64,000 nucleotides of DNA from Streptomyces aculeolatus (GCF_020400605.1 NZ_JAINRD010000011.1:166882-230881); one strand, 5' to 3'; counted from the stretch's first letter, positions 50,015-59,490 are shown. Notes: a model not told the origin generated them from the sequence alone. A program made the numbers and translations.

Positions 50015-51820
50015 GTGGCCGGGCGGATCGAGGACTACGCACTTCTGGGCGACATGCAGACGGCAGCGCTCGTCCGTCGCGACGGCACGGCCGACTGGCT
50101 CTGCCTGCCCCGGTTCGACTCCCATGCGGTGTTCGCGTCCCTACTGGGGACCGAGGAGCACGGCTTCTGGCGCCTCGGTCCCGCGTACGCCCCCGAGAGC
50201 TCCCCGCCGCCCGCGACCCGCCGGCGCTACCGGGGCGACTCGCTGGTGCTGGAGTCCGAGTGGGACACCCCCCGCGGCACGGTCCGCCTGATCGACTTCA
50301 TGCCGCCGCGCGACGGCGCCTCCCCGCAGCTCATCCGCATCGTGGAGGGCGTCACGGGCCGGGTGCCGATGCGCTCGGCGCTGCGGATGCGCTTCTCCTA
50401 CGGCCGTATCGTCCCGTGGGTCCACCAGACCGAGGACGGCCGCACCGTCGGCGTCGCCGGGCCGGACTCGGTGTGGCTCGACGCCCCGGTGCCGACGTAC
50501 GGCCGGGACCTCACCACGTACTCCGACTTCACCGTCGGCCCCGGCGACCGGCTGGCGTTCACGATCAGCTGGCAGCCCTCGCACCGCGAGCCGCCGCAGC
50601 CCGCCGACCCGGAGGCGGCGCTCACCGCCACCGAGGACTTCTGGCAGGAGTGGACCGAGCACTGTACGTACCACGGCCCCTACCGGCACGCCGTGATCCG
50701 CTCGCTGATCACGCTGAAGGCCCTCACGTACGAGCCGACGGGCGGCATCGTCGCCGCGCCCACCACCTCGCTGCCCGAGGACATCGGCGGCGTACGCAAC
50801 TGGGACTACCGCTTCACCTGGCTGCGCGACGCCGCCATCACGCTGTCGTCCCTGCTGCGCACCGGGTACCACGAGGAGGCGCGCGCCTGGCGCGAGTGGC
50901 TGCTGCGCGCCGTCGCGGGCGACCCGGAGAACCTCCAGATCATGTACGGCATCGCGGGCGAGCGCGAGCTGGGCGAGTCGGAGCTCGACTGGCTGCCGGG
51001 CTACGAGGGCTCCCGCCCGGTGCGCGCCGGCAACGGCGCCGCGGGGCAGTTGCAGCTCGACGTCTACGGCGAGGTCGTCGAGGCGCTGCACCTCGCGCAC
51101 ATGACGGGCCTCGCCCGCAACGACTACGCCTCGCTGCTGCAGCTGAAGATGATCCGCTGGGTCGAGGACAACTGGGACCGCCCCGACGAGGGGCTGTGGG
51201 AGGTCCGCGGCCCGCGACGGCACTTCGTCCACTCCAAGGTGATGACCTGGGTCGCCGTCGACCGCACGATCAAGCTGATCGAGTCCGGTGAGGCGGACGG
51301 CCCGCTGGAGCGCTGGCAGCGGCTGCGCGACGACATCCACCGCGACGTCTGCGAGAAGGGCTACGACCGGCAGCGCAACACCTTCACGCAGTCCTACGGC
51401 TCGCAGGAGCTGGACGCCTCGCTGCTGCTGATTCCGCAGGTCGGCTTCCTGCCGCCGGACGACAAGCGCGTCATCGGCACCATCGAGGCCATCCAGCGCG
51501 AGCTGGGCACCCCCGACGGCTTCATCCGCCGCTACCCGACCGCGGGCGACGAGACGGGCAGCGACGGGCTGCCGGGCGACGAAGGCGCGTTCCTCGCCTG
51601 CTCGTTCTGGATGGCGGACGACCTGGCGATGATCGGCCGGGTGCAGGAGGCGCGGCAGCTCTTCGAGAAGCTGCTGGCGCTCAGGAACGACCTGGGGCTG
51701 CTCGCGGAGGAGTGGGACCCGCGCCTCCAGCGCCAAGTGGGCAACTTCCCGCAGGCGTTCAGCCACGTGCCGCTGATCGACACGGCGCTGCGGCTGAGCG
51801 CGTCAGGGGCCTACGGGTAG
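50015..51820 (+). CDS. Glycoside hydrolase family 15 protein (trehalase/glucoamylase-like)
   Basis: This 601-aa cytoplasmic protein starts with a beta-rich domain (IEDYALLGDMQTAALVRRDGTADWLCLPRFDSHAVFASLLG), then the alpha/alpha barrel of GH15 (about 220-600). LTYEPTGGIVAAPTTSLPEDIGGVRNWDYRFTWLRDAAIT holds one catalytic Glu region, and LLAEEWDPRLQRQVGNFPQAFSHVPLIDTALRL near the end the second. It matches the mycobacterial trehalase group, so it may split trehalose or short alpha-glucans. GTG start with GGAGAGG upstream. It is divergent from pyrG and convergent with a GT4. Confidence 0.9.
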   Translation: MAGRIEDYALLGDMQTAALVRRDGTADWLCLPRFDSHAVFASLLGTEEHGFWRLGPAYAPESSPPPATRRRYRGDSLVLESEWDTPRGTVRLIDFMPPRDGASPQLIRIVEGVTGRVPMRSALRMRFSYGRIVPWVHQTEDGRTVGVAGPDSVWLDAPVPTYGRDLTTYSDFTVGPGDRLAFTISWQPSHREPPQPADPEAALTATEDFWQEWTEHCTYHGPYRHAVIRSLITLKALTYEPTGGIVAAPTTSLPEDIGGVRNWDYRFTWLRDAAITLSSLLRTGYHEEARAWREWLLRAVAGDPENLQIMYGIAGERELGESELDWLPGYEGSRPVRAGNGAAGQLQLDVYGEVVEALHLAHMTGLARNDYASLLQLKMIRWVEDNWDRPDEGLWEVRGPRRHFVHSKVMTWVAVDRTIKLIESGEADGPLERWQRLRDDIHRDVCEKGYDRQRNTFTQSYGSQELDASLLLIPQVGFLPPDDKRVIGTIEAIQRELGTPDGFIRRYPTAGDETGSDGLPGDEGAFLACSFWMADDLAMIGRVQEARQLFEKLLALRNDLGLLAEEWDPRLQRQVGNFPQAFSHVPLIDTALRLSASGAYG

Positions 51821-51864
51821 CGCTCCGCGGGGGCTGCGGCAGCGGAGGCGCCCGGGGCGGAGCG
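51821..51864. terminator. Weak hairpin between GH15 and GT4 genes
   Basis: CGCTCCGC (51821-51828) pairs with GCGGAGCG (51857-51864) across a 28-nt, G-rich loop, between convergent genes. Confidence 0.35.
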
Positions 51865-51892
51865 TGCTCGTCCGCCGCCCGGCGGGAGGCCG

Positions 51893-53158
51893 TCAGGCGT
51901 CTCCGTACGTCATCAGCTCGTCGTAGATCGACAGCACCTGCGCGACGGTGTCGTCCTCCGTCGGCCAGGTGCCGGCCTGGGCGCGGCCCGCGGCGGACAG
52001 CGCCACGCGGTGCGCCGGGTCGTTGAGGAGGCCCGTCACCGCGTCGGCGAGCGCCCGGGCGTCCCCGTACGGCACCAGCTCCGCCGCGTCGCCGACGAGT
52101 TCGGGGACGCCGCCGACCGCCGTGGCCACCAGCGGGGCGCCCGCGTGCAGCGCCTCCTGGGCCAGCACCGGGCGGGCCTCCCACGGGCTGGAGAGCACCG
52201 CGACGTCCGCGGCGGCCAGCAGCCGGGGCAGGTCGTCGCGGCGGCCCAGGAGCCGTACAGGCAGCTTCTCGGCGTCGATACGGCGCTGCAGCTTCCCCCG
52301 CGCCGGCCCTTCGCCCGCGACGGCGAGCAGCGGCTGCTCCGGCAGCGCGCGCCACATGCGGGCGGCCTCCAGCAGCGGCTCGTGGGCGTCGTACGCGTCG
52401 AGCGGGGCGGCGGTGAGCACCAGGGGCCGGTCCGGGGCGCCGAGTTCCGCACGCACCTGCTGCCGGCGCAGCGCGGTGCTGTCGCCGCCCGGGTGCGGCT
52501 GGCGGGGCGCGGGGACGGCGATGGGCGCGAGGCGGGCGTCACGGGCGCCGCGGCGGCGGGCGCCGTCGACGAGGTCGGTGGTGGCGCCGAGGACGACGCG
52601 CGCGGTCCTGGACACCCGTCGTTCGAGGAGCGGCATCATCCGGCCCCGTACCCCATCAGGGTGGCTCTTCGTGTGCCAGGTGACGACCAGTGGCCGGCGC
52701 TGGCCGAGGATCGTCGAGCACGCCATCAGCCCGCACTGCAGGCCGTGGGCGTGGACGAGGTCCGCCCCCGCGCACGCGGCGCGCAGCACGGTCGCCGTGC
52801 ACAGCGGCGCGGTGGCCAGACCGCCGCGCTCGGGCAGCCGCGCGACGTTCGCACCGGCCGCGGCGAAGCCGTAGCGCTCGGCGGTGGCGGGGGTCGCGAC
52901 CACCGTGACGCGGATGCCCCGGGCCACCAACCCGGCCGCCAGCGAGCGCACATGGACACCGCTGCCGCCCTCGCCGCGGCCGACGAGCTGCACGGCGTGC
53001 AGCGCGGTCGGGCCGTGGGGCGGTGCGGGGGTGCTGCTCACTGGGCCGGAACTCCTGTCCGTGGCGTCGCAGGGCCTGCCCAGGATGCCACTCCCGAGGA
53101 GCCGCCGGACCCGGGTCGGCGCCGTCAACCGCTCTGTACGGGCGTACACGTCAGACAT
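51893..53158 (-). CDS. Glycosyltransferase family 4
   Basis: The 421-aa GT-B enzyme has an N-terminal extension, then ALHAVQLVGRGEGGSGVHVRSLAAGLVARGIRVTVVATP (acceptor domain). The donor half has PLVLTAAPLDAYDAHEPLLEAARMWRALPEQPLLAVAGEGPARGKLQRRI and the E-x7-E-like SSPWEARPVLAQEALHAGAPLVATAVGGVPELVGD, in which the first Glu is in PWE. ATG 53158 is chosen because GGAAGG lies 7 nt upstream. It lies between GH15 and recN, as in S. coelicolor. Product unknown; a cell-wall or storage glycan is possible. Confidence 0.89.
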   Translation of the reverse strand: MSDVYARTERLTAPTRVRRLLGSGILGRPCDATDRSSGPVSSTPAPPHGPTALHAVQLVGRGEGGSGVHVRSLAAGLVARGIRVTVVATPATAERYGFAAAGANVARLPERGGLATAPLCTATVLRAACAGADLVHAHGLQCGLMACSTILGQRRPLVVTWHTKSHPDGVRGRMMPLLERRVSRTARVVLGATTDLVDGARRRGARDARLAPIAVPAPRQPHPGGDSTALRRQQVRAELGAPDRPLVLTAAPLDAYDAHEPLLEAARMWRALPEQPLLAVAGEGPARGKLQRRIDAEKLPVRLLGRRDDLPRLLAAADVAVLSSPWEARPVLAQEALHAGAPLVATAVGGVPELVGDAAELVPYGDARALADAVTGLLNDPAHRVALSAAGRAQAGTWPTEDDTVAQVLSIYDELMTYGDA

Positions 53159-53373
53159 GCACCACCCTTCCGGGCGACGCCCCGCACGCCCGTCGCGCGC
53201 CGGGAGGGCGCACGAAGGGGGCGGACAGCACGGTGCATTTCGCCCGACCACTCAGGTAGACGCACCGCGGAGGGGCCGGGTTGCCCCACGCCACCCGTTC
53301 GGCCCACACGCGACACCCGCACCGGGCGCAGCATCCGTGACACCGCCCGGCCCACCCGCCACGCGGCGCACCG

Positions 53374-55152
53374 CTACTCCGCGCCCGCGCGGGCCGCCGC
53401 GAGCAGCTCCTCCGCGTGCGCGCGGGCCGTCTCGGAGTCCTCCTGGCCCGCCAGCATGCGCGACAGCTCCCGCACCCGCGCCTCGCCGTCCAGGACGGTC
53501 ACGCCGCTGCGGGTGACCGCGCCGTCGCTGGTCTTCTCCACCAGCAGCTGGCGGTCGGCGAAGGCCGCGACCTGCGGCAGGTGGGTCACCACGACGACCT
53601 GCGCGCCGCGCGCCAGCCGGGCGAGCCGGCGGCCCACCTCGACGGCCGCCTTGCCGCCGACGCCCGCGTCGACCTCGTCGAAGAGGTACGTCGGGACGGG
53701 GTCGGAGCCGGCGAAGACCACCTCGACCGCGAGCATCACGCGCGACAGCTCCCCGCCCGAGGCGCCCTTGGCGATCGCCCGCGGCGGGGCGCCGGGGTGC
53801 GGGGCGAGCAGCAGCTCGGCCTCGTCGACGCCCGTGGGCCCGTACGCGACGCGGCGGCCGTCGATCTCCAGCCCGTCGGCGTCCGCGGCGACCTCGGTGC
53901 GGCGCAGGTCGACGGTGACGCGGGCGTGCGGCATCGCCAGCTCGGTCAGCTCGTCGGTGACGGCGGCGCCGAAGCGTTCCGCCGCCTCGCCGCGCGCCTC
54001 GGTCAGCGCCTGTGCCAGCTCCGCCAGCTCGCCGCGCAGGGCGTCGCGCTCGGCCGTCAGCCCGTCGATGCGCTCGTCGTCGCCGTCGAGTTCGGCGAGC
54101 CGGGCCGCGCCCGCGTCGGCCCACGCCAGGACGGCGGACACGCTGCCGTCGCCGGCCTCTCCCCCGCCGGCGGCGGGTTCGCGGCCGTACTTGCGGGTGA
54201 GGTGGGTGAGCACCGAGCGGCGCTCCTCCACCGCGGCCAGCCGCAGCGGGTCGGCGTCGATGCCGTCGCCGTACGCGGCCAGCTCCTGGGCCACGTCGCC
54301 GAGGAGGATGCCGACCTCGGTGAGCCGGTCGGCGAGCCCGGCGAGCGCCGGGTCGTGGGCCTGGACGGCCGCCAGGGCGCGCTGTGCGCCCGCGACGAGG
54401 GTGCCGGCGTCGACGGCCTCGGGATCGGCGGGGTCGCCCGCGAGGGCGGCGTGTGCGGCGGCTGAGGCGGCGGCGAGGGCCTCGGCGTGGCCGAGCCGTT
54501 CCGCCTCCGCGGCCAGCTCGACGTCCTCGCCGGCCCGCGGCTCCGCGGCGGAGACCTCCTCCAGCCCGAAGCGCAGCAGATCGGCCTCCTGCAACCGCTC
54601 ACGCGCCCGGGTGGTGATCTCGTCCAGCTCGGCGCTGACGGCGCGCATCCTGCGGTACGCCGCCGAGTACTTGGCCAGCGGCACGGCGACCGCGTCGCCC
54701 GCGTACCGGTCGAGCGCCTGCCGCTGCCGCGCGGGCTTCAGCAGCCCCTGCTGGTCGGTCTGCCCGTGCACGGCGACGAGGTCGTCGGCCAGCTCGCCGA
54801 GCAGCCCTACGGGGACGCCGCGGCCGCCCAGGTGCGCGCGTGAGCGGCCTTCGGCCGAGACGGTACGGCTGATGAGCAGGGCGCCGTCGTCCAGCTCGGC
54901 GCCGGCGTCCTCGGCCCGTACCGCGGCGGGGGAGCCGTCGCCCACGGCGACCCGGCCCTCCACGACGGCGGACTTGGCGCCGATGCGTACGAGCGCGGCG
55001 TCGGCCCGCCCGCCGAGCAGCAGCCCGAGGCTGGTGACGACCATGGTCTTGCCGGCGCCGGTCTCGCCCGTCACGGCCGTGAAGCCGGGCGACAGCTCGA
55101 CGACCGCGTCGTCGATGACGCCCAGGGACTGGATCCGCATCTCCTCCAACAC
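53374..55152 (-). CDS. recN: DNA repair ATPase RecN
   Basis: The 592-aa SMC-like protein works in double-strand break repair. The N-terminal head has Walker A GETGAGKTMVVTSLGLLLGGRAD (Gly29 to Thr36). Long alanine-rich coiled coils (about 170-260 and 290-400) follow. The C-terminal head has the signature KGASGGELSRVMLAVEVVF and Walker B TYLFDEVDAGVGGKAA, then VVTHLPQVAAFAD. I keep the GTG at 55152 because it is six bases after a TATGGT box, suggesting a leaderless mRNA; the ATG four codons later directly follows GGAGGAG with no spacer. Confidence 0.95.
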   Translation of the reverse strand: MLEEMRIQSLGVIDDAVVELSPGFTAVTGETGAGKTMVVTSLGLLLGGRADAALVRIGAKSAVVEGRVAVGDGSPAAVRAEDAGAELDDGALLISRTVSAEGRSRAHLGGRGVPVGLLGELADDLVAVHGQTDQQGLLKPARQRQALDRYAGDAVAVPLAKYSAAYRRMRAVSAELDEITTRARERLQEADLLRFGLEEVSAAEPRAGEDVELAAEAERLGHAEALAAASAAAHAALAGDPADPEAVDAGTLVAGAQRALAAVQAHDPALAGLADRLTEVGILLGDVAQELAAYGDGIDADPLRLAAVEERRSVLTHLTRKYGREPAAGGGEAGDGSVSAVLAWADAGAARLAELDGDDERIDGLTAERDALRGELAELAQALTEARGEAAERFGAAVTDELTELAMPHARVTVDLRRTEVAADADGLEIDGRRVAYGPTGVDEAELLLAPHPGAPPRAIAKGASGGELSRVMLAVEVVFAGSDPVPTYLFDEVDAGVGGKAAVEVGRRLARLARGAQVVVVTHLPQVAAFADRQLLVEKTSDGAVTRSGVTVLDGEARVRELSRMLAGQEDSETARAHAEELLAAARAGAE

Positions 55153-55164
55153 GGTACGACCATA
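55153..55164 (-). promoter_or_regulatory. Leaderless promoter of recN
   Basis: On the minus strand TATGGT (55159-55164) is followed by 6 nt and GTG at 55152. Confidence 0.45.
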
Positions 55165-55238
55165 CGAGGTTCCGGCACCGGGTCGCGAGGGGCGTCGTGA
55201 TCAGGACCCGGACCGGGGGCGCGGCCGACCGCCGGCGG

Positions 55239-55258
55239 CGGGCCCCCTCGGGGGCCCG
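55239..55258 (-). terminator. Hairpin after nadK
   Basis: CGGGCCCCC (55239-55247) and GGGGGCCCG (55250-55258) form a perfect 9-bp stem with a 2-nt loop, between nadK and recN on the same strand. Confidence 0.55.
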
Positions 55259-55285
55259 GGGACCGTGCGTGGGACGGGCCGTGCG

Positions 55286-56179
55286 TCAGTTCGGCGCCCC
55301 GCGCCAGCCCGCCACCGGCAGCGCGAACTTGGCCACCAGCCGGTCCGTGAACGACGCGTGGTGCAGCCGCGCCAGCCGCACCGGCACCGCGCCGCGGCGC
55401 ACCTCCACGCGCGCGCCGGACGGCAGGCCGACCGTGCGGCGACCGTCGCACCACAGCACTCCGTGCTGGTTCGTCGGCTGCACCTCGACCGCCAGGATGG
55501 AGTCCGGGGACGTCACGAGCGGCTTGGCGAACAGCGCGTGCGCGCTGATCGGCACCATGAGCAGCGCCGCGACCTCGGGCCAGACGACGGGCCCGCCGGC
55601 CGAGAAGGCGTACGCGGTCGAGCCCGTCGGCGTCGCGCAGACGACGCCGTCGCAGCCGAAGCGGGACACGGGCCGGCCGTCGACCTCGGTGACGACCTCC
55701 AGCATCCGCTCGCGGGCGGCCTTCTCCACGGACGCCTCGTTGAGCGCCCAGTCGACGTGCACGGTCCGGCCCTCGTTGCGTACGAGGACGTCGAGCGTCA
55801 TCCGCTCCTCGACCTCGTACTCCTTCGTGACCACGCGGTCCACGACCTTGTCGAGGTCGTCCCGCTCGGCCTCGGCGAGGAAGCCCACGCGGCCGAGGTT
55901 GACGCCGAGCATCGGCACGCCGGACTTGCGGGCGAAGGCGGCGCCGCGCAGCAGCGTGCCGTCGCCGCCCAGCACGATCAGCAGCTCGCAGTCGTCCATC
56001 ACCCCGGGGCCGGCATCCACCAGCTCCGCCTCCGGCGGCAGCGGCAGGTCGGCCGCCTCGTCGGCGAGCACGCGCACGCCTACGCCGGAGCGCAGCAGGC
56101 CGCGGACGACCAGCTCGGCGCTGCGGATCGCCGCCGGCCGGCCGGTATGCGCGAGCAGGAACACGGTGCGGTCTGTCAT
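55286..56179 (-). CDS. nadK: NAD kinase
   Basis: This 297-aa enzyme phosphorylates NAD to NADP. It has GGDGT (71-75) in LLIVLGGDGTLLRGA, then MLGVNLGRVGFLAEAE, and CDGVVCATPTGSTAYAFSAGGPVVWPEVAALLMVPI, the conserved NAD-binding segment. The ATG overlaps the tlyA stop codon (ATGA). The order tlyA-nadK-recN is conserved in actinomycetes. Confidence 0.96.
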   Translation of the reverse strand: MTDRTVFLLAHTGRPAAIRSAELVVRGLLRSGVGVRVLADEAADLPLPPEAELVDAGPGVMDDCELLIVLGGDGTLLRGAAFARKSGVPMLGVNLGRVGFLAEAERDDLDKVVDRVVTKEYEVEERMTLDVLVRNEGRTVHVDWALNEASVEKAARERMLEVVTEVDGRPVSRFGCDGVVCATPTGSTAYAFSAGGPVVWPEVAALLMVPISAHALFAKPLVTSPDSILAVEVQPTNQHGVLWCDGRRTVGLPSGARVEVRRGAVPVRLARLHHASFTDRLVAKFALPVAGWRGAPN

Positions 56180-56991
56180 CTGGGCCCCTCCGCCACGGCA
56201 CGTGCCACGTCCGCCGGGTCCAGCGCGGGCGCCCCGGCACGCAGCCACAGAAAATACTCGACGTTTCCCTTCGGCCCGGGCAACGGGCTGGCCGTCACCC
56301 CGAGCACGCCCAGCCCGAGGGCCGCCCCCTGCGCGGCGACCGCGCGCACGGCCTCGGCGCGCAGCTCGGCGCTGCGCACCACGCCGCCGCTGCCCAGGCG
56401 TTCCTTGCCGACCTCGAACTGCGGCTTGACCATGAGCACGAGGTCCGCGTCGGGCGTGGCGCAGCGCACCAGCGCGGGCAGCACGAGCCCGAGCGGGATG
56501 AACGACAGGTCGCCGACGACGAGTTCGGCGGGCTCGCCGCCGAGGTGGTCGAGCGTCAGCTCGCGGACGTTCGTACGGTCCCGGACGGTGACCCGCTCGT
56601 CGCTCTGCAGCTTCCACGCGAGCTGCCCGTAGCCGACATCGGCGGCGACGACGTGCGCGGCGCCGGCGCGCAGCAGCACGTCGGTGAAGCCGCCGGTGGA
56701 GGCGCCGGCGTCCAGGGACCGCCGGCCCGCGACGCGCAGCCCCTGCGGCTCGAACGCGGCGAGCGCGCCCGCGAGCTTGTGGCCGCCGCGGGAGACGTAG
56801 TCGGGATCGTCGTCGTCGGGGACGACGACGACGGCGGCGGACGTCTCGACCTGGGTGGCGGGCTTGCTGGCGACCATGCCGCCGACGGTGACGCGGCCGG
56901 CGGCGATGAGGCGCCCGGCGTGCTCGCGCGAGCGGGCCAGCTCGCGGCTCACCAGCTCGGCGTCGAGCCGGCGCCGCCGGGCACCGCTCAC
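56176..56991 (-). CDS. tlyA: TlyA-family 16S/23S rRNA 2'-O-methyltransferase
   Basis: The 271-aa enzyme has an S4 RNA-binding domain (RRRLDAELVSRELARSREHAGRLIAAGRVTVGG) and an FtsJ-like methyltransferase domain. The SAM motif is SLDAGASTGGFTDVLL. The catalytic K-D-K-E set is visible as RGGHKL, VGDLSF, VKPQFE and GNVEYFLW. In mycobacteria TlyA methylates C1409 of 16S and C1920 of 23S rRNA, giving capreomycin sensitivity. The GTG start overlaps the preceding stop (GTGA). Confidence 0.95.
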   Translation of the reverse strand: MSGARRRRLDAELVSRELARSREHAGRLIAAGRVTVGGMVASKPATQVETSAAVVVVPDDDDPDYVSRGGHKLAGALAAFEPQGLRVAGRRSLDAGASTGGFTDVLLRAGAAHVVAADVGYGQLAWKLQSDERVTVRDRTNVRELTLDHLGGEPAELVVGDLSFIPLGLVLPALVRCATPDADLVLMVKPQFEVGKERLGSGGVVRSAELRAEAVRAVAAQGAALGLGVLGVTASPLPGPKGNVEYFLWLRAGAPALDPADVARAVAEGPR

Positions 56992-57575
56992 GGGTTCCCC
57001 GGCCGGTACGGGTGCGCGGGGCGGGGCGGGGTGGCGCCGGGCGGCGCGGGAGACGGCGCGGGCGGCGCGGGGCGGGCGTGGCCCTGGCCGTACGGCGCCT
57101 GGCCGGGGTTGGCGGGCGCGGGGCGTACTGGCGCCTGCGCGGGGCCGGGCCGGCCCTGGCCGTAGGGCCCGGGCGCGTGTGCGGGGCTTGCGTGTGCGGG
57201 GCCCGCGTGTGCGGGGCCCGTGGGAGCCGGCGGGGGCGGGCCCTGGGTGCGGTCCAGCTCCTCCAGCGCCTCGCGCATCCGGCCGTGGGCGTCCTCGTAG
57301 ACCTCCAGGTGGCTGCCGGTCGGCAGCTCGTCGGCGTCGGCGAGGCGGTCGAGCGCGGCGTCGACGTCGGCGTTGCCGGTGGGCGTGCGCGCGACGCCGA
57401 GCGGCACGGGCCCGGTGTCCACCGGCTCGGGCTCGATCTGTTGGGATGCCCCGCCGTCCGGCTCCGCCGCGCCCCCCGCGCCGGGCTCCGGCCACCGCGG
57501 CGCCGGCTGCCGCGCGTACGGCGGCACGGCCGGGGTCTCGGGCTCCGCTGCGGGCATCGGCGTCGGCTCGCTCAT
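56988..57575 (-). CDS. Unrecognised Pro/Ala-rich protein at the head of the tlyA-nadK unit
   Basis: A 195-aa protein with one likely ordered segment, about residues 68-108 (VDAALDRLADADELPTGSHLEVYEDAHGRMREALEELD), which predicts two helices. The rest is disordered: an acidic Pro-rich N-terminus and a Pro/Gly/His/Ala tail with repeats of GPAHA and AGPAHAS. I recognise it only as a conserved Streptomyces neighbour of tlyA. It is coupled to tlyA by GTGA. The ATG is seven bases after a TACGGT box. Confidence 0.7.
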   Translation of the reverse strand: MSEPTPMPAAEPETPAVPPYARQPAPRWPEPGAGGAAEPDGGASQQIEPEPVDTGPVPLGVARTPTGNADVDAALDRLADADELPTGSHLEVYEDAHGRMREALEELDRTQGPPPPAPTGPAHAGPAHASPAHAPGPYGQGRPGPAQAPVRPAPANPGQAPYGQGHARPAPPAPSPAPPGATPPRPAHPYRPGNP

Positions 57576-57588
57576 GGCACAGACCGTA
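57576..57588 (-). promoter_or_regulatory. Leaderless promoter of the 195-aa protein-tlyA-nadK unit
   Basis: On the minus strand TACGGT (57583-57588) is followed by 7 nt and the ATG at 57575. Confidence 0.5.
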
Positions 57589-57613
57589 CCCCGAACCACC
57601 GACAGGACCCCGG

Positions 57614-58456
57614 TCAGACCCAGCCGGCCGCCCCCGCCCGCGCCTTGCGCGCCGCCGGTACGACCAGCGGCGTGCCGGTCTCCGGGTCGGCGATCACCTG
57701 GCACTTGAGCCCGAAGACGCGCTCGACCAGTTCCGCGTCCACGATGTCGCCGGGCGCCCCCTCCGCGACGACCTGCCCGTCGCGCATGGCGATCAGGTGC
57801 GTGGCGTAGCGCGCGGCGTGGTTGAGGTCGTGCAGCACGGCGACCAGCGTGCGCCCCTGCGTCTCGTGGAGTTCTGCGCACAGGTCGAGGACGTCGATCT
57901 GGTGCTGGATGTCGAGGTACGTCGTCGGCTCGTCGAGCAGCAGCAGCGGCGTCTGCTGCGCGAGGGCCATCGCGATCCACACCCGCTGCCGCTGCCCGCC
58001 GGAGAGTTCGTCGACATAGCGATCCGCCAGCTCCCCGACGCCGGTGGCGGCCATGGACTCCTGGACGACCCGCTCGTCCTCCCGCGACCACTGCCGCAGC
58101 AGCCCCTGGTGCGGGTAGCGGCCGCGGGCGACGAGGTCGCCGACCGTGATGCCGTCGGGCGCCACGGACGACTGCGGCAGCAGCCCGAGCGTCCGCGCCA
58201 CCTTGCGGGCCGGCAGCGTGCCGATCGACTCGCCGTCCAGCAGTACCGCGCCGGTGCGCGGCTTCAGCATCCGCGCCAGCGCCCGCAGCAGTGTCGACTT
58301 GCCGCAGGCGTTGGGCCCGACGACGACGGTGAACGAGGAGTCGGGCACGGCCACCGACAGGTGCTCGGCGACGACCCGGCTGTCGTAGGCGAGGGTGGCG
58401 TCGGCGGCGGCGAGACGGCTCACGGCGGGGCTCCTGTCCTGCGTACGGTCGTTCAT
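57614..58456 (-). CDS. Siderophore ABC transporter ATPase (FepC/FecE family)
   Basis: This 280-aa ATPase powers ferric-siderophore uptake. It has Walker A VVGPNACGKSTLLRALA near 50, Q-loop LLPQSS, signature LSGGQRQRVWIAMALAQ, Walker B LLLLDEPTTYLDI and the H-loop VLHDLNHAARYA. GLKCQVIADPETGTP near the end is typical of the family. The ATG overlaps the stop of the upstream permease gene (ATGA). It is the last gene of the iron-box operon. Confidence 0.95.
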   Translation of the reverse strand: MNDRTQDRSPAVSRLAAADATLAYDSRVVAEHLSVAVPDSSFTVVVGPNACGKSTLLRALARMLKPRTGAVLLDGESIGTLPARKVARTLGLLPQSSVAPDGITVGDLVARGRYPHQGLLRQWSREDERVVQESMAATGVGELADRYVDELSGGQRQRVWIAMALAQQTPLLLLDEPTTYLDIQHQIDVLDLCAELHETQGRTLVAVLHDLNHAARYATHLIAMRDGQVVAEGAPGDIVDAELVERVFGLKCQVIADPETGTPLVVPAARKARAGAAGWV

Positions 58457-59490
58457 ATCCGGCCCGCCCGTCGTTCCGCGGCGAGCAGCCAGAGGAGGTA
58501 GACGCCGCCGAGCACGCCGGTGACGACGCCGACGGGCACCTGGTCGGCGCCGAAGGCGCGCTGCGCCCCCCAGTCGGCGACGATCAGCAGTGCGGCGCCC
58601 ATGAGCGCGGCGGGCGCCAGGTTGGGCCCGGGCGCGCGGGTCAGCCGGCGAGCGAGCTGCGGCGCGGTCAGGGCGACGAACGCGACGGGCCCCGCGGCCG
58701 CGGTGGCGGCGGCGGTGAGCAGCACGGCGGCCAGCAGCGCCACGAGCCGCACCCGCTCGACGGGAACGCCCAGCGCGTACGCCGTGTCGTCGCCCATCTC
58801 CATCATCCGCAGCGGCCGGCCGCAGGCCAGCACGACCGGCACCAGCACCGCGCAGACGGCGGCCAGCGGCCACACGTGCGTCCAGTCCCGCCCGCCGAGC
58901 GACCCGGTGATCCACAGCGTGGCGCGGGCGGCGTCGACCAGGTCGGCCTTGGTGAGCAGGTAGTTGATGACGCCGGTGAGGATGGCGGCGGCGCCGATGC
59001 CGACGAGGACGAGCCGGTAGCCGGCCACGCCCCGCTGCCAGGCGAGCAGGTAGATCGCCGCCCCGGTCGCGATCCCGCCGGCGACGGCGCCGAACGCGAC
59101 CGCCTCCGAGCCGCCCTTGAAGAGCACGATGACCACCAGCGCGCCCACCGCGGAGCCGTGCGAGATGCCGAGCACGTCCGGACTGCCCAGCGGGTTGCGG
59201 GAGACGGCCTGGAAGACCGCCCCCGCCAGCCCCAGCGCCGCGCCGACGAGCAGCCCCACGAGCACCCGCGGCAGCCGCAGTTCGCGGACGACGAACCGCT
59301 GCCCGGCGTCGCCGCCGCCGAACAGCGTGCGCACCACCTCGCCGAAGGAGATCGGGAAGTCGCCGGTGCCGACGAGGACCACCGCGGCGGCGAGCGCGGC
59401 GGCGGCCAGCAGCAGGCAGACGAGGAGTGCCCGCAGGTCGAGGCGTACGGACAGATCGCCCTTCGTGCCGCGTACGTTGAGCGTTCTCAC
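58453..59490 (-). CDS. FecCD-type siderophore permease (second)
   Basis: The 345-aa permease has about nine or ten membrane helices. Motifs include RELRLPRVLVGLLVGAALGLAGAVFQAVSRNPLGSPDVLGISHG at the start and PVAFVALTAPQLARRLTRAPGPNLAPAALMGAALLIVADW, the ATPase-contact loop. It forms a heterodimer with the first permease. GTG overlaps the preceding stop (GTGA). The C-terminus ends with a basic RRAGRI. Confidence 0.94.
   Translation of the reverse strand: MRTLNVRGTKGDLSVRLDLRALLVCLLLAAAALAAAVVLVGTGDFPISFGEVVRTLFGGGDAGQRFVVRELRLPRVLVGLLVGAALGLAGAVFQAVSRNPLGSPDVLGISHGSAVGALVVIVLFKGGSEAVAFGAVAGGIATGAAIYLLAWQRGVAGYRLVLVGIGAAAILTGVINYLLTKADLVDAARATLWITGSLGGRDWTHVWPLAAVCAVLVPVVLACGRPLRMMEMGDDTAYALGVPVERVRLVALLAAVLLTAAATAAAGPVAFVALTAPQLARRLTRAPGPNLAPAALMGAALLIVADWGAQRAFGADQVPVGVVTGVLGGVYLLWLLAAERRAGRI

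Noticed and set aside
52010..56632. 1540-codon plus-strand open frame across GT4, recN and nadK
   Set aside because: It is an antisense shadow of three well-supported minus-strand genes and has no recognisable motif.
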